From contig NZ_JACJRV010000027.1 of NCBI RefSeq assembly GCF_014697475.1, positions 1 to 64,000 on the forward strand: 64,000 nucleotides of DNA, read 5' to 3'. Position 1 is the stretch's first letter. Each line of letters opens with the position of its first letter. The stretch comes from Nostoc sp. FACHB-152 (lineage in GTDB: Bacteria > Cyanobacteriota > Cyanobacteriia > Cyanobacteriales > Nostocaceae). A program made the position numbers and the translations under genes. The notes beneath the pieces were generated by a model that saw only the letters and a list, made by a program, of their open reading frames with translations, had not been told where the DNA came from and ran no database searches. Positions 28,401-36,697 of this stretch are shown here, one piece after another.

Positions 28401-29621
28401 CTAGAAGCAGAACGGACTCAACTTTTGGCGCAAGAACAATCAGCCCGTGAAGCCGCCGAGAGAGCCAACCGCGCCAAGGATGAATTTTTGTCAATTCTCT
28501 CCCACGAATTGCGAAACCCACTCAATGCTATGCTTGGTTGGGCGAATTTGCTGCGAACGCGCCAACTAGAAACAGATGTAGTTGAGCAGGGATTAGAAGC
28601 CATTGAGCGCAGCGCCCAAGCTCAAGCGCATTTAATCAGCGATTTGTTAGATATTTCTCGGATTAGCTCTGGTAGGTTGCGGATGGATGCCCAACCAGTC
28701 GAGCTTGCAAAGATAATTGAAGCAGCGATCGCAGTTGTGCGTCTAGCAGCAGAAGTCAAAAGCATTGAAATTCAAACTCAGTTAGATACTACACCCAGAG
28801 CGATCGTTGGTGATCCCATTCGCTTACAACAGGTCATCTGGAATTTACTGTCTAACGCCATCAAGTTTACCCCAGTCAGAGGCAAAATTAAAGTCACACT
28901 TAAGTACACCAAAGTACTAGCACAAATCCAAGTGAGTGACACAGGCCTGGGTATACCCTCTGACTTCGTTCCTTATATTTTTGACCGCTTCCGCCAAGCC
29001 GATGGCTCGAAAACTCGCTCCAATCAGGGTTTAGGACTAGGACTGGCAATTGTCCGTCACTTGGTAGAACTTCACGGTGGTGTAGTTGAAGCCAAAAGCC
29101 CAGGTGTAGGTAAAGGCACAACCTTTACAATTAGTCTACCGCTACAAAAGATCCAAGGGCAAATTTCTGTAGTCCATAGTAGTCAATCATTGGTTTTTCC
29201 AAGACCAGAATTATCAACCCAAAACATTGCCTCACTCGAAGGTGTGCGAGTGCTGATTGTTGAGGACGAAGCAGATATCCGCCTTTTATTCAAGTTAGCC
29301 TTAGAAGAATACGGAGTCCAAGTCACAACAGTTGCATCAGCCAGTGCTGCACTATCAACGCTGATGGCAAACCCTAACAGCTACGACATACTTTTGTCTG
29401 ACATCGGCCTCCCCGGAGAAGACGGTTACTCACTAATTCGGCAAATTAGGGCGCTCGCTCCCGAACTCGGTGGGCAAATTCCCGCCGCCGCCCTCACCGC
29501 CTATGCTGGCGATGCAGAATACGCCGAAGCCTTAGCCGCCGGATACCAAATGCACATAGCTAAACCCATCGAACCCCCGCAATTAGTAGCTTTAATCGCC
29601 ACCTTGACTCAACGGATGTAA
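25419..29621 (+). CDS. CheB-CheR-PAS hybrid histidine kinase with receiver
   Basis: 1400-residue cytoplasmic signalling protein with no membrane segment. Domain order: CheB methylesterase at about 25-210 (IVGIGASAGGLEAF with Ser34, VLVQHLSPD, and the Asp in LSGGDADGAKG); CheR N-terminal and methyltransferase parts at about 220-490 (VWVAGCSTGEEAYSLA, FATDINEVAIEKAR); a long coiled coil rich in NEELQSTNEELETAKEEIQ; two PAS domains; HisKA with His1029 in ILSHELRNPLNAM; HATPase_c with NLLSNAIKF and GLGLGLAIV; and a receiver domain with the phosphoacceptor Asp in LLSDIGLPGEDG. ATG at 25419 begins the normal sequence; the longer frame to 25269 reads through probable leader. No chemotaxis genes are nearby, so it is more likely a stand-alone regulator than part of a taxis operon. 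Confidence 0.92.
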   Translation: MNSRRSKPTQPHTPDEQQQPNQNELFPIVGIGASAGGLEAFTQLLSHLPTDTGMGFVLVQHLSPDQKSMLAEILSQTTTMPVVQVKNGMVVEPNHVYVIPPNAIMTISQGKLQLSPRPKIRGQIMSVDTFFFSLAQERESKAIGVVLSGGDADGAKGLEAIKEAGGITFAQCQDSAQVSSMPNMAVASGQVDFVLTPQEIGKELANLSRHPFVSRTTPEKAAEVIPADEDAMTTIFSLLKAATGVDFHYYKQTTLKRRILRRMILSRLESLEDYVRYLQDHPGEVKALYYDVLITLTFFFRDPEAFEALKNKVFPIITQEQSGNSPIRVWVAGCSTGEEAYSLAICLLEYLHEQGIKKPIQIFATDINEVAIEKARLGIYKHSQLVDVSPERLQQFFVPVDGGYQINKPVRECCVFARQNLISDPPFSRLDLVTCRNVLIYLGSAVQKKLLPILHYGLKPTGFLMLGTSETVGEFSDLFALIDKKYKIYANKIYPTGLKIELIPNKPVEVVHPTPLVSEQVWNELEMQKAADQIILQQYAPVGVIIDHNLEIVQFRGQTSPYLQLPSGRPSFNLLKIAKQELRLELRTAIHLAKKHQEAVRKEGIEIKDNEQIKLVRIDVVPFYALPDNTKSYFLVMFAETAASSILNLADEQQASSSSTSTRKRRKINNENETQQLKQELATTKEYLQSIIAEQQATNQDLRAANEEILSSNEELQSTNEELETAKEEIQATNEELNTINEELQRRNVESTQVSNDLQNLLSSISIPILMLGGDLRIRRFTPVAERIFNLIPSDVGRPFSDINHNLNIPDLEQQILEVVRTLTFKAQEVQDNEGHWYDLRIRPYRTIDHKIDGAVVVLVDINELKRSARQITAARDYAEAIVATVRESLVVLDTDLKVITANQFFYEIFQVTAEETEQQLIYDLGNGQWNIPQLRSLLESILSEQSQFQDLEVEHNFEHIGQKILRLNGRKLSHIHDMAMILLVIEDITQQKQLEAERTQLLAQEQSAREAAERANRAKDEFLSILSHELRNPLNAMLGWANLLRTRQLETDVVEQGLEAIERSAQAQAHLISDLLDISRISSGRLRMDAQPVELAKIIEAAIAVVRLAAEVKSIEIQTQLDTTPRAIVGDPIRLQQVIWNLLSNAIKFTPVRGKIKVTLKYTKVLAQIQVSDTGLGIPSDFVPYIFDRFRQADGSKTRSNQGLGLGLAIVRHLVELHGGVVEAKSPGVGKGTTFTISLPLQKIQGQISVVHSSQSLVFPRPELSTQNIASLEGVRVLIVEDEADIRLLFKLALEEYGVQVTTVASASAALSTLMANPNSYDILLSDIGLPGEDGYSLIRQIRALAPELGGQIPAAALTAYAGDAEYAEALAAGYQMHIAKPIEPPQLVALIATLTQRM

Positions 29622-29639
29622 TATAGGAATCCGGTTTGA

Positions 29640-29715
29640 TAAAGGCAATAGGCAATAGGCAATAGGCAAGGGTTTTAGCTCCCCTCTCCGCGTCGGAGAG
29701 GGGTTGGGGGAGAGG
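29640..29715. repeat. STRR CAATAGG units and a GC-rich hairpin
   Basis: Three AGGCAAT units at about 29643-29665 are followed by CCCCTCTCCGCGTCGGAGAGGGG (about 29680-29702), the same hairpin class as inside the MITE at 10193. Both lie in the gene-free stretch 29622-29922. Confidence 0.7.
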
Positions 29716-29750
29716 TCAAAATAAACTTGTCGAATTTACATTTTTTTTAC

Positions 29751-29803
29751 GTAGACGCGTCAGCAGATCGCCGCAAGCTACCGCAAAGAACGCATAGAAA
29801 CGA
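29751..29803. repeat. GTAGACGCGTxAGC dispersed repeat
   Basis: Matches the segment 48139-48188 (AACGTAGACGCGTAAGCGG, GCTACCGCCAAGAACGC) and, more loosely, the in-frame insert in the ABC-F gene at 44501-44531. Confidence 0.6.
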
Positions 29804-29922
29804 ACTGTCTTCCCGCAGGGTAGGACACTAAGGAAAGAAAAAATTACTAACTGAATCGTATTGCCCAAGCACCGCAGGTGCAATTTCCTCTGCCCAAATG
29901 CCGCAACCATTACCCCTATTGC

Positions 29923-30540
29923 CTATTGCCTATTGCCTACTCCCTGTTCCCTGCTACTAGAAAATAATTTCTCAGATTCATCCTTTGAGTTTCTCGCAAT
30001 AACTAAACACTCATTTTGAACCTTGGTCAGCATTTGCTTAAAAGCAGGAGTGTAATTACCATCTTCATCGACAACTCTACGCAGAGTGTACTCCCCAGCC
30101 CTAGAAATGCCACCAAACCAACGATTTTTTCGTTGCCAAATATCTCCATTTGGAGAGTTAGCTTCTTTATGTATTGTGGCATCTACCACCCATTTAGGAA
30201 TTCTTATTCCTAAACCAAAAGGTATGAGTTGCCCATGCTGTAAACTTTCATCTATAAACTCAATTTTGTAAGTAAATCGAGTTAATTGAGATGAACGAAG
30301 TAATAGCCATCCGGCAATTGTGTTGTGAAAAGTCCACTGCAAAGGAGCAGAAACAGGTAGGACTAGAGTTTTATTTTGGCTGTCCCATTCTATGTTATAA
30401 AAGGTGATGCAATCATCTGGAAGTGGATTGCCATCCATATAGAAAACACCTTTGAGGACACTGGGTAAGTTCGTTTCTTTAATTGCTATCATCCATGTAG
30501 CAATATTGTCGAGTTGTTTTTTCTCGATTTTTCCAGTCAT
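29923..30540 (-). CDS. unknown protein in the lipoxygenase/P450 operon
   Basis: 205-residue soluble protein that I do not recognise. It has aromatic-rich strands (ITFYNIEWDSQNKTLVLPV, LQWTFHNTIAGWLLL) and no membrane segment or Cys motif. It starts 19 bp after the P450 stop and is therefore probably the third gene of the oxylipin operon. A lipid-binding or hydroperoxide-processing role is possible but rests on context only. The last about 8 residues (EQGVGNRQ) are encoded by STRR DNA, so the original C-terminus ended earlier and the tail is repeat-derived. Confidence 0.6.
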   Translation of the reverse strand: MTGKIEKKQLDNIATWMIAIKETNLPSVLKGVFYMDGNPLPDDCITFYNIEWDSQNKTLVLPVSAPLQWTFHNTIAGWLLLRSSQLTRFTYKIEFIDESLQHGQLIPFGLGIRIPKWVVDATIHKEANSPNGDIWQRKNRWFGGISRAGEYTLRRVVDEDGNYTPAFKQMLTKVQNECLVIARNSKDESEKLFSSSREQGVGNRQ

Positions 30541-30559
30541 TACCTGTTTCCTTAATCAC

Positions 30560-31906
30560 TTATTGTTTAGCAAAGCCTTGTAACACTAAATCATTAGGCG
30601 TAACGGCAGTCACCTTGGCAAAATCCCATTTGACTTCTGTAATTGAGTCCCATTTATACTTCTTGAAAAGATAGAAACAAAAAAGCTTAATTAAACCAAT
30701 CGACAAACTTCTACCAGGACAAACTCGCTCATGACCTTCACCATTCCAAGATAAGATATCAGAAAAATCTCTTGTAATATCAAAATTATCTGGATTTTGG
30801 TATCTATTGGCATCTCGGTTTGCTGTGAAGATAGAACCAAGTAAACGAGTGCCTGTTTGGAATGGACATTTTTGCCCCCCGATTTCAACTTCGCCTGAAT
30901 TAGTACTCAGTTGGCTAACAAATCTTACAGGTGGATAAAGACGAGCAGTTTCTAAGATTACTTTATAAAGGAGTTGGGACTGTTCGAGAGCATTTTTGTT
31001 AGGAGTTTCTTGACCATTCCATAAAGTATTTATCTCAGATACTACGTTGTTCTTTAAAGCAGTATCTAGGCATAAAACACCAATCACAGAACCTAACAGC
31101 CCACTTGTCCCAGCCGTTCCGGCAATATGAATCATATCGAAAATACTGTTAGCTATTTGGTGTTCGTTTAAACCATAGCTTGAACCTGTTTCTAAAAAAG
31201 ATGCCCATCTGGGAGATTGTTTATATTTTTCAATTAAACGCTGGCGATGTTTGATATTTGGTGCTGTTCTAAACGCCAGGAGATATTTGCTGATGAAGTT
31301 AGGCAAAGATGCGAGAGCCAGACCTTTAATATAAGCCTGTGATCCCTCAATTTCTGCTTCAGTTAATGATATTTGCAGAATTCCTTGGTGCAGTATTCCT
31401 AACAATATTTTTGGCAAATCGTTGCCAATATGTAATTGTCCTTGTTGAGTAGCTTTTGACAGATATTGATCGACTAAACCTGCTAAAACTTCTACTTGTT
31501 CTAAAGGATCTGGTAAAGCTTGCAATAATACAGCACGAACACCTGTGTGTTCATTGCCGTTGGTTCCCAAGCTGAGGGGATTGTTGAGTAAATAGCTAGG
31601 TGCTAAGATTCTGATGATACCTAAATCATTACCCCGGACTTGCGGCTCCACGTGCATTAGTTCCTTCACCTTGGTATGAGATGAGTGCATGATTGCGTGA
31701 TCTACCGCAAAATATTTATCCCCAATATTTTGCCAGCGAATATAGAGAAAGTCTTTCCAAGCATTGAGCATGATCAAGGCATCGCTGTAATATGCACGTA
31801 ACCTTAACAGCTTGCCAAATGGCGTATTATAGCCGACTTTCTCTAAGGTTTGGGCAAGTTTGATCTGGCGATCGTGGTTTTGGAGAACCTTTTCTTTGAG
31901 TTCCAT
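30560..31906 (-). CDS. atypical cytochrome P450
   Basis: 448-residue heme-thiolate protein with no membrane anchor. The heme loop is WNGEGHERVCPGRSLSIG with the Cys ligand near residue 396. The K-helix ExxR is ILETARLYPPV (Glu near 319). The I-helix, normally with an acid-alcohol pair for O2 activation, reads HIAGTAGTSGLLG and lacks the acid. Loss of that pair is a feature of P450s that rearrange fatty-acid hydroperoxides without O2 or reductase, such as CYP74 and related clans. The heme loop also lacks the canonical Phe (FxxGxxxCxG becomes WNGEGHERVC). It starts 18 bp after the stop of the lipoxygenase, a likely supplier of its hydroperoxide substrate. Confidence 0.85.
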   Translation of the reverse strand: MELKEKVLQNHDRQIKLAQTLEKVGYNTPFGKLLRLRAYYSDALIMLNAWKDFLYIRWQNIGDKYFAVDHAIMHSSHTKVKELMHVEPQVRGNDLGIIRILAPSYLLNNPLSLGTNGNEHTGVRAVLLQALPDPLEQVEVLAGLVDQYLSKATQQGQLHIGNDLPKILLGILHQGILQISLTEAEIEGSQAYIKGLALASLPNFISKYLLAFRTAPNIKHRQRLIEKYKQSPRWASFLETGSSYGLNEHQIANSIFDMIHIAGTAGTSGLLGSVIGVLCLDTALKNNVVSEINTLWNGQETPNKNALEQSQLLYKVILETARLYPPVRFVSQLSTNSGEVEIGGQKCPFQTGTRLLGSIFTANRDANRYQNPDNFDITRDFSDILSWNGEGHERVCPGRSLSIGLIKLFCFYLFKKYKWDSITEVKWDFAKVTAVTPNDLVLQGFAKQ

Positions 31907-31924
31907 AGGGTTGATGAGGTGAGT

Positions 31925-33817
31925 TTATATATTGATGCTTTGGGGAATTCTGGAGGGGAGAAGATACTCATAGGACGGACGGTGTAAGTTGCGTTGATTG
32001 ATGGTATCTTCTGTCTGTTGCAGATTTTCATTGAAGGCTTGCAACAAGGGTTTGACCTGTGGGTCTGTAAAGTATCCTTCTGGGTAATTACCAAGCTTGT
32101 TGTAATAAACAGAACCCAATAATGATAGAAGGTTGAGTTGCCTTTGTGCTTGATCTAAGGGTGGAAGTAGATTTAAGTAATCTTGCTCAGTCACTTCGTT
32201 TTTGAGGGTTGAGGCTGGCAAGTAACCTGCTAATGGTAACACAGGAGCGTATCCCATCAAATCTTTTTGCGGAAAGTTGACTGCCCCATGTTGGGCGCTG
32301 GCGGTGAAGATAATCAGAGTCACAGCTTCAGCTAAATATTCGCGTGTTTGAATACCGCCATTTTCACCAAAATCAGGTATTCGTCCCCCATCATAAGCTT
32401 GGGCTTCGGCTGCCCATGCTTGCAATGCTGCATCTTGTTGAATGTCTTTGTCTGTTGGGTAGTAAAGTTTGAGATAGTCTGATACCCACTGATGAATGGC
32501 ATTCCAAATTAACAGGGCATCATCCCGATAAGGATAAACAGGTAATAAGTTGGGATCATCTACGCCACGTTGCTTGAGTTGTTTTGGTAACATAGCGTTA
32601 TTAAACCCATAGCTTTGCAAACCGCGTACTGCTAAAACTCTAGCATTATCAACGGTAGATGAAAGCAGCCGATCAACTCCACCACCAGGAGCGATGAGGG
32701 CGCGTTGTGCAGCATCGTTAATTGCCAAGGTTCCCTCGAAATGTGGGTGTAATAAAATCCGCAGGGGATGATTGGGTGGTAGTTGGCGATAGGTTGTCAT
32801 CACGAAGGGGCCAATAAACAAGTGAGTTCGGCCTAAGTGGCTCACAGCTTCGTGGAAGTTGGCATCTGCTATTAAAACAACGGTTTTGGCAAATAACCAT
32901 GAGTATTTGCCAGAGTTAGGGGTAATAATGGGATAATCTGGGCCTGGTGTTTGACCGCATTGAATAGCTATAGGGCGCAGTAGGCGGTTTAGTTCTGAAC
33001 CTCTGGGTACGGCAAACAACGCAAAGGGAGCATAGAGATATTTTTGCTCCTTTGGGAAAGTACCGTTGATTGCACCGTCTAAAATTCCATAGTCTGTGAG
33101 GTATAGTCTACCTTCTTGCCCAGCAGCACTTAAGGAATCTTCACTCCCCATGACTGCTTGGTAATGTTCGTCTGTGACGGGGAAGCGATCGCTTAAACTT
33201 TCGACTCGTTTTATCATTAAGGGATTGAAGCCTGCTACTTGCATATAGGCAAATACTTCATCTTCTTGATAGGTGCTGGCGATCGCAGGTAGCGGAATTT
33301 CTGGCAGTAACTTTTCGTAATCTTTGAGGTTGGTTACATGACCTCTAGGTTGGTCTTTATATAATAAATTAACAACTCTGTTTAGGGAATCTCGCAAAAT
33401 TGTGATTCCACCTTCCTTAAATAGAGAAAACAACAAATCGTCAACTTCCCTAAAATCTTTAGATATGCTTTTAATTAAAAATTGGGGAAGAATTTGTAAC
33501 AGTCTGGCAACTACACCAACCTGGAAGGGTATGGCTCCTTTGATTAAAGCTTCTAAAATAAATCTTTTGACATCATCCCGAACAGACGGAGAACCTTGAT
33601 TCCCCCTATTGACAATCAATGTATTAATAAAAATTATACGTACTACCTGTGCCAGCAAACAAAACCACGCACTAGTGAACTGTTCCTGATCAGGAAGCTC
33701 ATCCACCATCGCAATTGCCGGAATATGAGTGTAGTTGTATTGATATTGCTGTCTAGCTACCGCCAAGCTATCAGTGATTTGTGAATTTACGGCATTATTT
33801 GGTGATGAAGTAGTCAC
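31925..33817 (-). CDS. lipoxygenase
   Basis: 630-residue non-heme-iron dioxygenase that adds O2 to polyunsaturated fatty acids. The iron ligands are visible: two His in AVSHLGRTHLF, a third in FTASAQHGAVNF and the terminal Ile of the protein (SINI). The HPLRILLHPHFEGTLAIN core motif is intact. There is no PLAT domain, which makes it shorter than plant enzymes and like other bacterial ones. The start codon is GTG at 33817 with AAGGAG six bases upstream. It is the first gene of a three-gene operon with the P450 and an unknown protein. Products are probably hydroperoxides of linoleic or linolenic acid; position specificity cannot be read from sequence alone. Confidence 0.93.
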   Translation of the reverse strand: MTTSSPNNAVNSQITDSLAVARQQYQYNYTHIPAIAMVDELPDQEQFTSAWFCLLAQVVRIIFINTLIVNRGNQGSPSVRDDVKRFILEALIKGAIPFQVGVVARLLQILPQFLIKSISKDFREVDDLLFSLFKEGGITILRDSLNRVVNLLYKDQPRGHVTNLKDYEKLLPEIPLPAIASTYQEDEVFAYMQVAGFNPLMIKRVESLSDRFPVTDEHYQAVMGSEDSLSAAGQEGRLYLTDYGILDGAINGTFPKEQKYLYAPFALFAVPRGSELNRLLRPIAIQCGQTPGPDYPIITPNSGKYSWLFAKTVVLIADANFHEAVSHLGRTHLFIGPFVMTTYRQLPPNHPLRILLHPHFEGTLAINDAAQRALIAPGGGVDRLLSSTVDNARVLAVRGLQSYGFNNAMLPKQLKQRGVDDPNLLPVYPYRDDALLIWNAIHQWVSDYLKLYYPTDKDIQQDAALQAWAAEAQAYDGGRIPDFGENGGIQTREYLAEAVTLIIFTASAQHGAVNFPQKDLMGYAPVLPLAGYLPASTLKNEVTEQDYLNLLPPLDQAQRQLNLLSLLGSVYYNKLGNYPEGYFTDPQVKPLLQAFNENLQQTEDTINQRNLHRPSYEYLLPSRIPQSINI

Positions 33818-34273
33818 GGAAGCTCCTTGTCTATAGTGATTAGGAAATAACTTTAAAATTTAATTAAAAATTATTTATTAAATTTTTTAATTAAGATTTG
33901 ATGCCATAAAAACATTGATTTATTCCATCGTCAATAGGTATATAGATGGGAGTGAGACAAGAATATTATCCCTACCAGATGAATATTTTGGATTTTTCTC
34001 AAGAAAAGTTTATTTTTTCTCGTTATACCAATTCTGTAGGAAGTTGCGCTTAATTAAGGAACTAACCGCAAAGTACGCAAAGTACGCAAAGAGAGGAATA
34101 AGACAGAGAGATTGGCGCAGCTTTACAAAGAATTGGCATTAGTTCATTCAGGGTAAATTGCTATAGATTGGGTGAAAGTGAAACTTAACAAATGACACAT
34201 TCTCGATAATGTAAAGGTAAACGTGTTATCAGTTAGAAGTTAAGCAACAACTCCTAACATATTGTTTTTCATC
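33818..34273. other. gene-free divergent promoter region
   Basis: About 455 bp between the lipoxygenase operon and recJ. It is AT-rich near the operon. GCAAAGTAC units are repeated at 34068-34093, and no gene was seen. Confidence 0.45.
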
Positions 34274-36391
34274 GTGCTAGACCGACCTTTACCTGAACGC
34301 TCACAACTTCGCAGACGCTTACCGAATCAGCGTTGGCAAATTTACCCACAAAATGCAGATTTAGCCCAAAAGCTGGCAACTTCCAGCAATCTATCCCCCA
34401 TCATTAGCCAGTTATTAATTAATCGTGGCATTGAAACGCCAGCACAAGCACAAGCATTTTTAGAGCCAGAATCGATAGTTTTACCTTCACCTTTAGAAGA
34501 ATTTCCAGATTTGGCGATGAGTGTGGAGTTGTTGCAAGAGGCGATCGCATCTCAAAGTAGAATTGCTATCTGTGGAGACTATGATGCAGATGGGATGACT
34601 AGCACTGCATTACTATTACGAAGTCTGCGGGCTTTAGGCGCGCAGGTTGATTATGCTATTCCTAGCCGGATGCACGAAGGTTACGGGATCAACAAACGCA
34701 TCATCGAAGAATTTCACAGCGAAGGTGTCAAGCTGATTCTCACTGTTGATAATGGCATCTCTGCTTATGAACCCATCGCTAGAGCCAAAGAACTCGAATT
34801 AAAAGTAATTGTCACTGACCACCACGACATTCCGCAACAATTACCCCCAGCTGATGCTATCCTCAACCCCAAACTCATCGCCGAATCTTCACCTTATCGC
34901 GGTGTCGCTGGTGTTGGTGTGGCTTACATTCTGGCGGTATGTCTTGCACAACAGCTAGGAGAAACTAGAGGCTTAATTCAGCCCATGCTAGAATTATTCA
35001 CCCTGGGAACCATTGCAGACTTAGCTCCCTTAACTGGTGTAAATCGCCGTTGGGTAAAACGTGGATTAAAACATTTACCTAAATCTAAATTACCAGGAGT
35101 GCAAGCGTTAATTCAAATCGCCGGAGTGCAAGCGAAAGAGGCAGTAGGGCAAGGGAGCAGGGGAGCAGAGGTGCAGGCGGGCAGGGGGGCAGGGGAGAAA
35201 AATTCTTCCAAATCCCTGAAACCTGAAGATATTGGCTTTCGTTTAGGCCCAAGAATTAATGCTGTTGGACGCATTGGTGATCCTCAGACTGTGATCGATT
35301 TGCTGACTACCGATGATATGGGAATTGCGCTGACAAGAGCGATGCAGTGTGAACAAACAAACACTAGCCGTCAGCAAATGTGTGAGGAAATTGAACAAGA
35401 AGCGATCGCTTATGTAGAGACGCAATATATTGCGTCTCTACAGCAAGACCGGGTATTAGTTGTTGTCCAACCTGAATGGCATCATGGGGTGATTGGTATT
35501 GTCGCCTCTCGCTTAGTGGAACGCTACGGTGTGCCTGTATTTATCGGTACTTATGAAGATGAAACACATATACGCGGTTCTGCGCGGGGAATTCCTGAGT
35601 TTCATGTGTTTGAGGCGTTAGAATATTGTCGGGATTTGTTAGGCAAATTCGGCGGTCACAAAGCAGCAGGTGGATTTTCTTTACCAGCAGAAAATTTAGA
35701 ATCGGTGCGATCGCGTTTAATTGATTTTGCTAACCAGTGTTTAGAACCGCAACACCTCAAGCCACTGCTCAAGATTGATGCTCAAGCTAATTTTAACCAA
35801 ATTAATCAGCAGCTTTTTCAACAGCTAAATGCGCTGCATCCTTGCGGTATCGATAACCCCGACCCAGTTTTTTGGACAGCGAATGTGCAAGTTATCGAAC
35901 AGCAAATTGTCGGCAAGGGTCATATTAAAGTGACACTAGCGCAAATTATTGATGATCAGCAATATACAATTAAGGCGATCGCTTGGCGTTGGCGTGATTA
36001 TTATCCTTTACCAAAGCGAGTTGATATTGCTTACAAGTTGCGCGAAAACTCTTTTAACGGCAAGACTACTATTGAGTTGGAGTTAATAGGCGTAAGATTA
36101 ACAACAGCATCAACTCAAATCTTTTACACTTCGCCACCCAACACACTCAGAACCACTTTTCAGTACAAGCAGCGTCACTATATTTGTGGCATTTATCAAA
36201 ACAACTCTTTACCAGAACTAAGAATTAAAAATCCTGAAGGCAAAATTCTCGTCATGTACCCAGGACGCACAATCGGCCTGTTAGGAATCAGTCGTGAAGA
36301 GGCTATTGAGGTTGATGTATCTCAACCACAGTATGATTCCATTATCCAAGCCGCCTTGCAAGCATTATCATACATAAATGCTGAGTCATGA
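34274..36391 (+). CDS. recJ: single-stranded-DNA exonuclease RecJ
   Basis: RecJ degrades single-stranded DNA 5' to 3' in recombination and mismatch repair. Motif I (CGDYDADGMTSTALLL), VDNGIS, the DHH motif (IVTDHHDIP), GFRLGPRINAVGR, the DHHA1 signature HHGVIGIVASRLVERYG and FGGHKAAGGF are all present. The start is uncertain: GTG at 34274 is preferred to TTG at 34262, and neither has a good ribosome-binding site. Two repeat-derived segments interrupt the normal sequence in frame: about 24 residues (VGQGSRGAEVQAGRGAGEK) before LKPEDIGFRL, and VETQYIASLQ encoded by a perfect palindrome. Both lie in surface-loop positions between conserved motifs, so activity may be kept. Confidence 0.93.
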   Translation: MLDRPLPERSQLRRRLPNQRWQIYPQNADLAQKLATSSNLSPIISQLLINRGIETPAQAQAFLEPESIVLPSPLEEFPDLAMSVELLQEAIASQSRIAICGDYDADGMTSTALLLRSLRALGAQVDYAIPSRMHEGYGINKRIIEEFHSEGVKLILTVDNGISAYEPIARAKELELKVIVTDHHDIPQQLPPADAILNPKLIAESSPYRGVAGVGVAYILAVCLAQQLGETRGLIQPMLELFTLGTIADLAPLTGVNRRWVKRGLKHLPKSKLPGVQALIQIAGVQAKEAVGQGSRGAEVQAGRGAGEKNSSKSLKPEDIGFRLGPRINAVGRIGDPQTVIDLLTTDDMGIALTRAMQCEQTNTSRQQMCEEIEQEAIAYVETQYIASLQQDRVLVVVQPEWHHGVIGIVASRLVERYGVPVFIGTYEDETHIRGSARGIPEFHVFEALEYCRDLLGKFGGHKAAGGFSLPAENLESVRSRLIDFANQCLEPQHLKPLLKIDAQANFNQINQQLFQQLNALHPCGIDNPDPVFWTANVQVIEQQIVGKGHIKVTLAQIIDDQQYTIKAIAWRWRDYYPLPKRVDIAYKLRENSFNGKTTIELELIGVRLTTASTQIFYTSPPNTLRTTFQYKQRHYICGIYQNNSLPELRIKNPEGKILVMYPGRTIGLLGISREEAIEVDVSQPQYDSIIQAALQALSYINAES
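35147..35197. repeat. G-rich STRR insert within recJ
   Basis: Tandem GGGGAGCAG/GGGGGCAG units lie in frame in recJ and encode a Gly/Arg/Ala-rich loop. Comparable units occur between genes at 6672-6710. Confidence 0.75.
35414..35441. repeat. 28-bp perfect palindrome within recJ
   Basis: GTAGAGACGCAATA followed directly by its reverse complement. It is a common intergenic hairpin of Nostoc-type genomes, here read as coding sequence (residues VETQYIASL). Confidence 0.8.
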
Positions 36392-36432
36392 GTAGTGTTT
36401 CACTCAGCCTCACAACTCAGCAGTTTGTAATG

Positions 36433-36567
36433 TTACAGGTTGCCGTTGCGAAAAGCCAAGACAAAAATTACAGCTGGGCCAGCAATGACAATTAATGCGA
36501 CAGAGAGCAACTGGAAAATAACTTCCCAATTGATGCTGGTGAAAGTGCTAATGATACCGTCTAACAT
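36433..36567 (-). CDS. psb30: photosystem II subunit Psb30 (Ycf12)
   Basis: 44-residue membrane protein of the photosystem II core periphery, near cytochrome b559 and PsbJ. The sequence has one transmembrane helix ([20 protein letters not shown]) after a short soluble N-terminus ([15 protein letters not shown]), and ends AFRNGNL, as in known Psb30 proteins. GGAGG lies 11 bases before the ATG at 36567. It is monocistronic and convergent with recJ. The gene is short enough to be missed by length-filtered gene callers. Confidence 0.93.
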   Translation of the reverse strand: MLDGIISTFTSINWEVIFQLLSVALIVIAGPAVIFVLAFRNGNL

Positions 36568-36697
36568 TTTTTCTCTTTCCTCCCAATTGTCTTAAAAAGT
36601 TCGATAATCAATCAGTTGCAAAACCCGCATTTGATCATATCCGGGAACGGGATGTAATTTTTAATTTACTTAACAAAATTATAGGAAAAAACACAAA

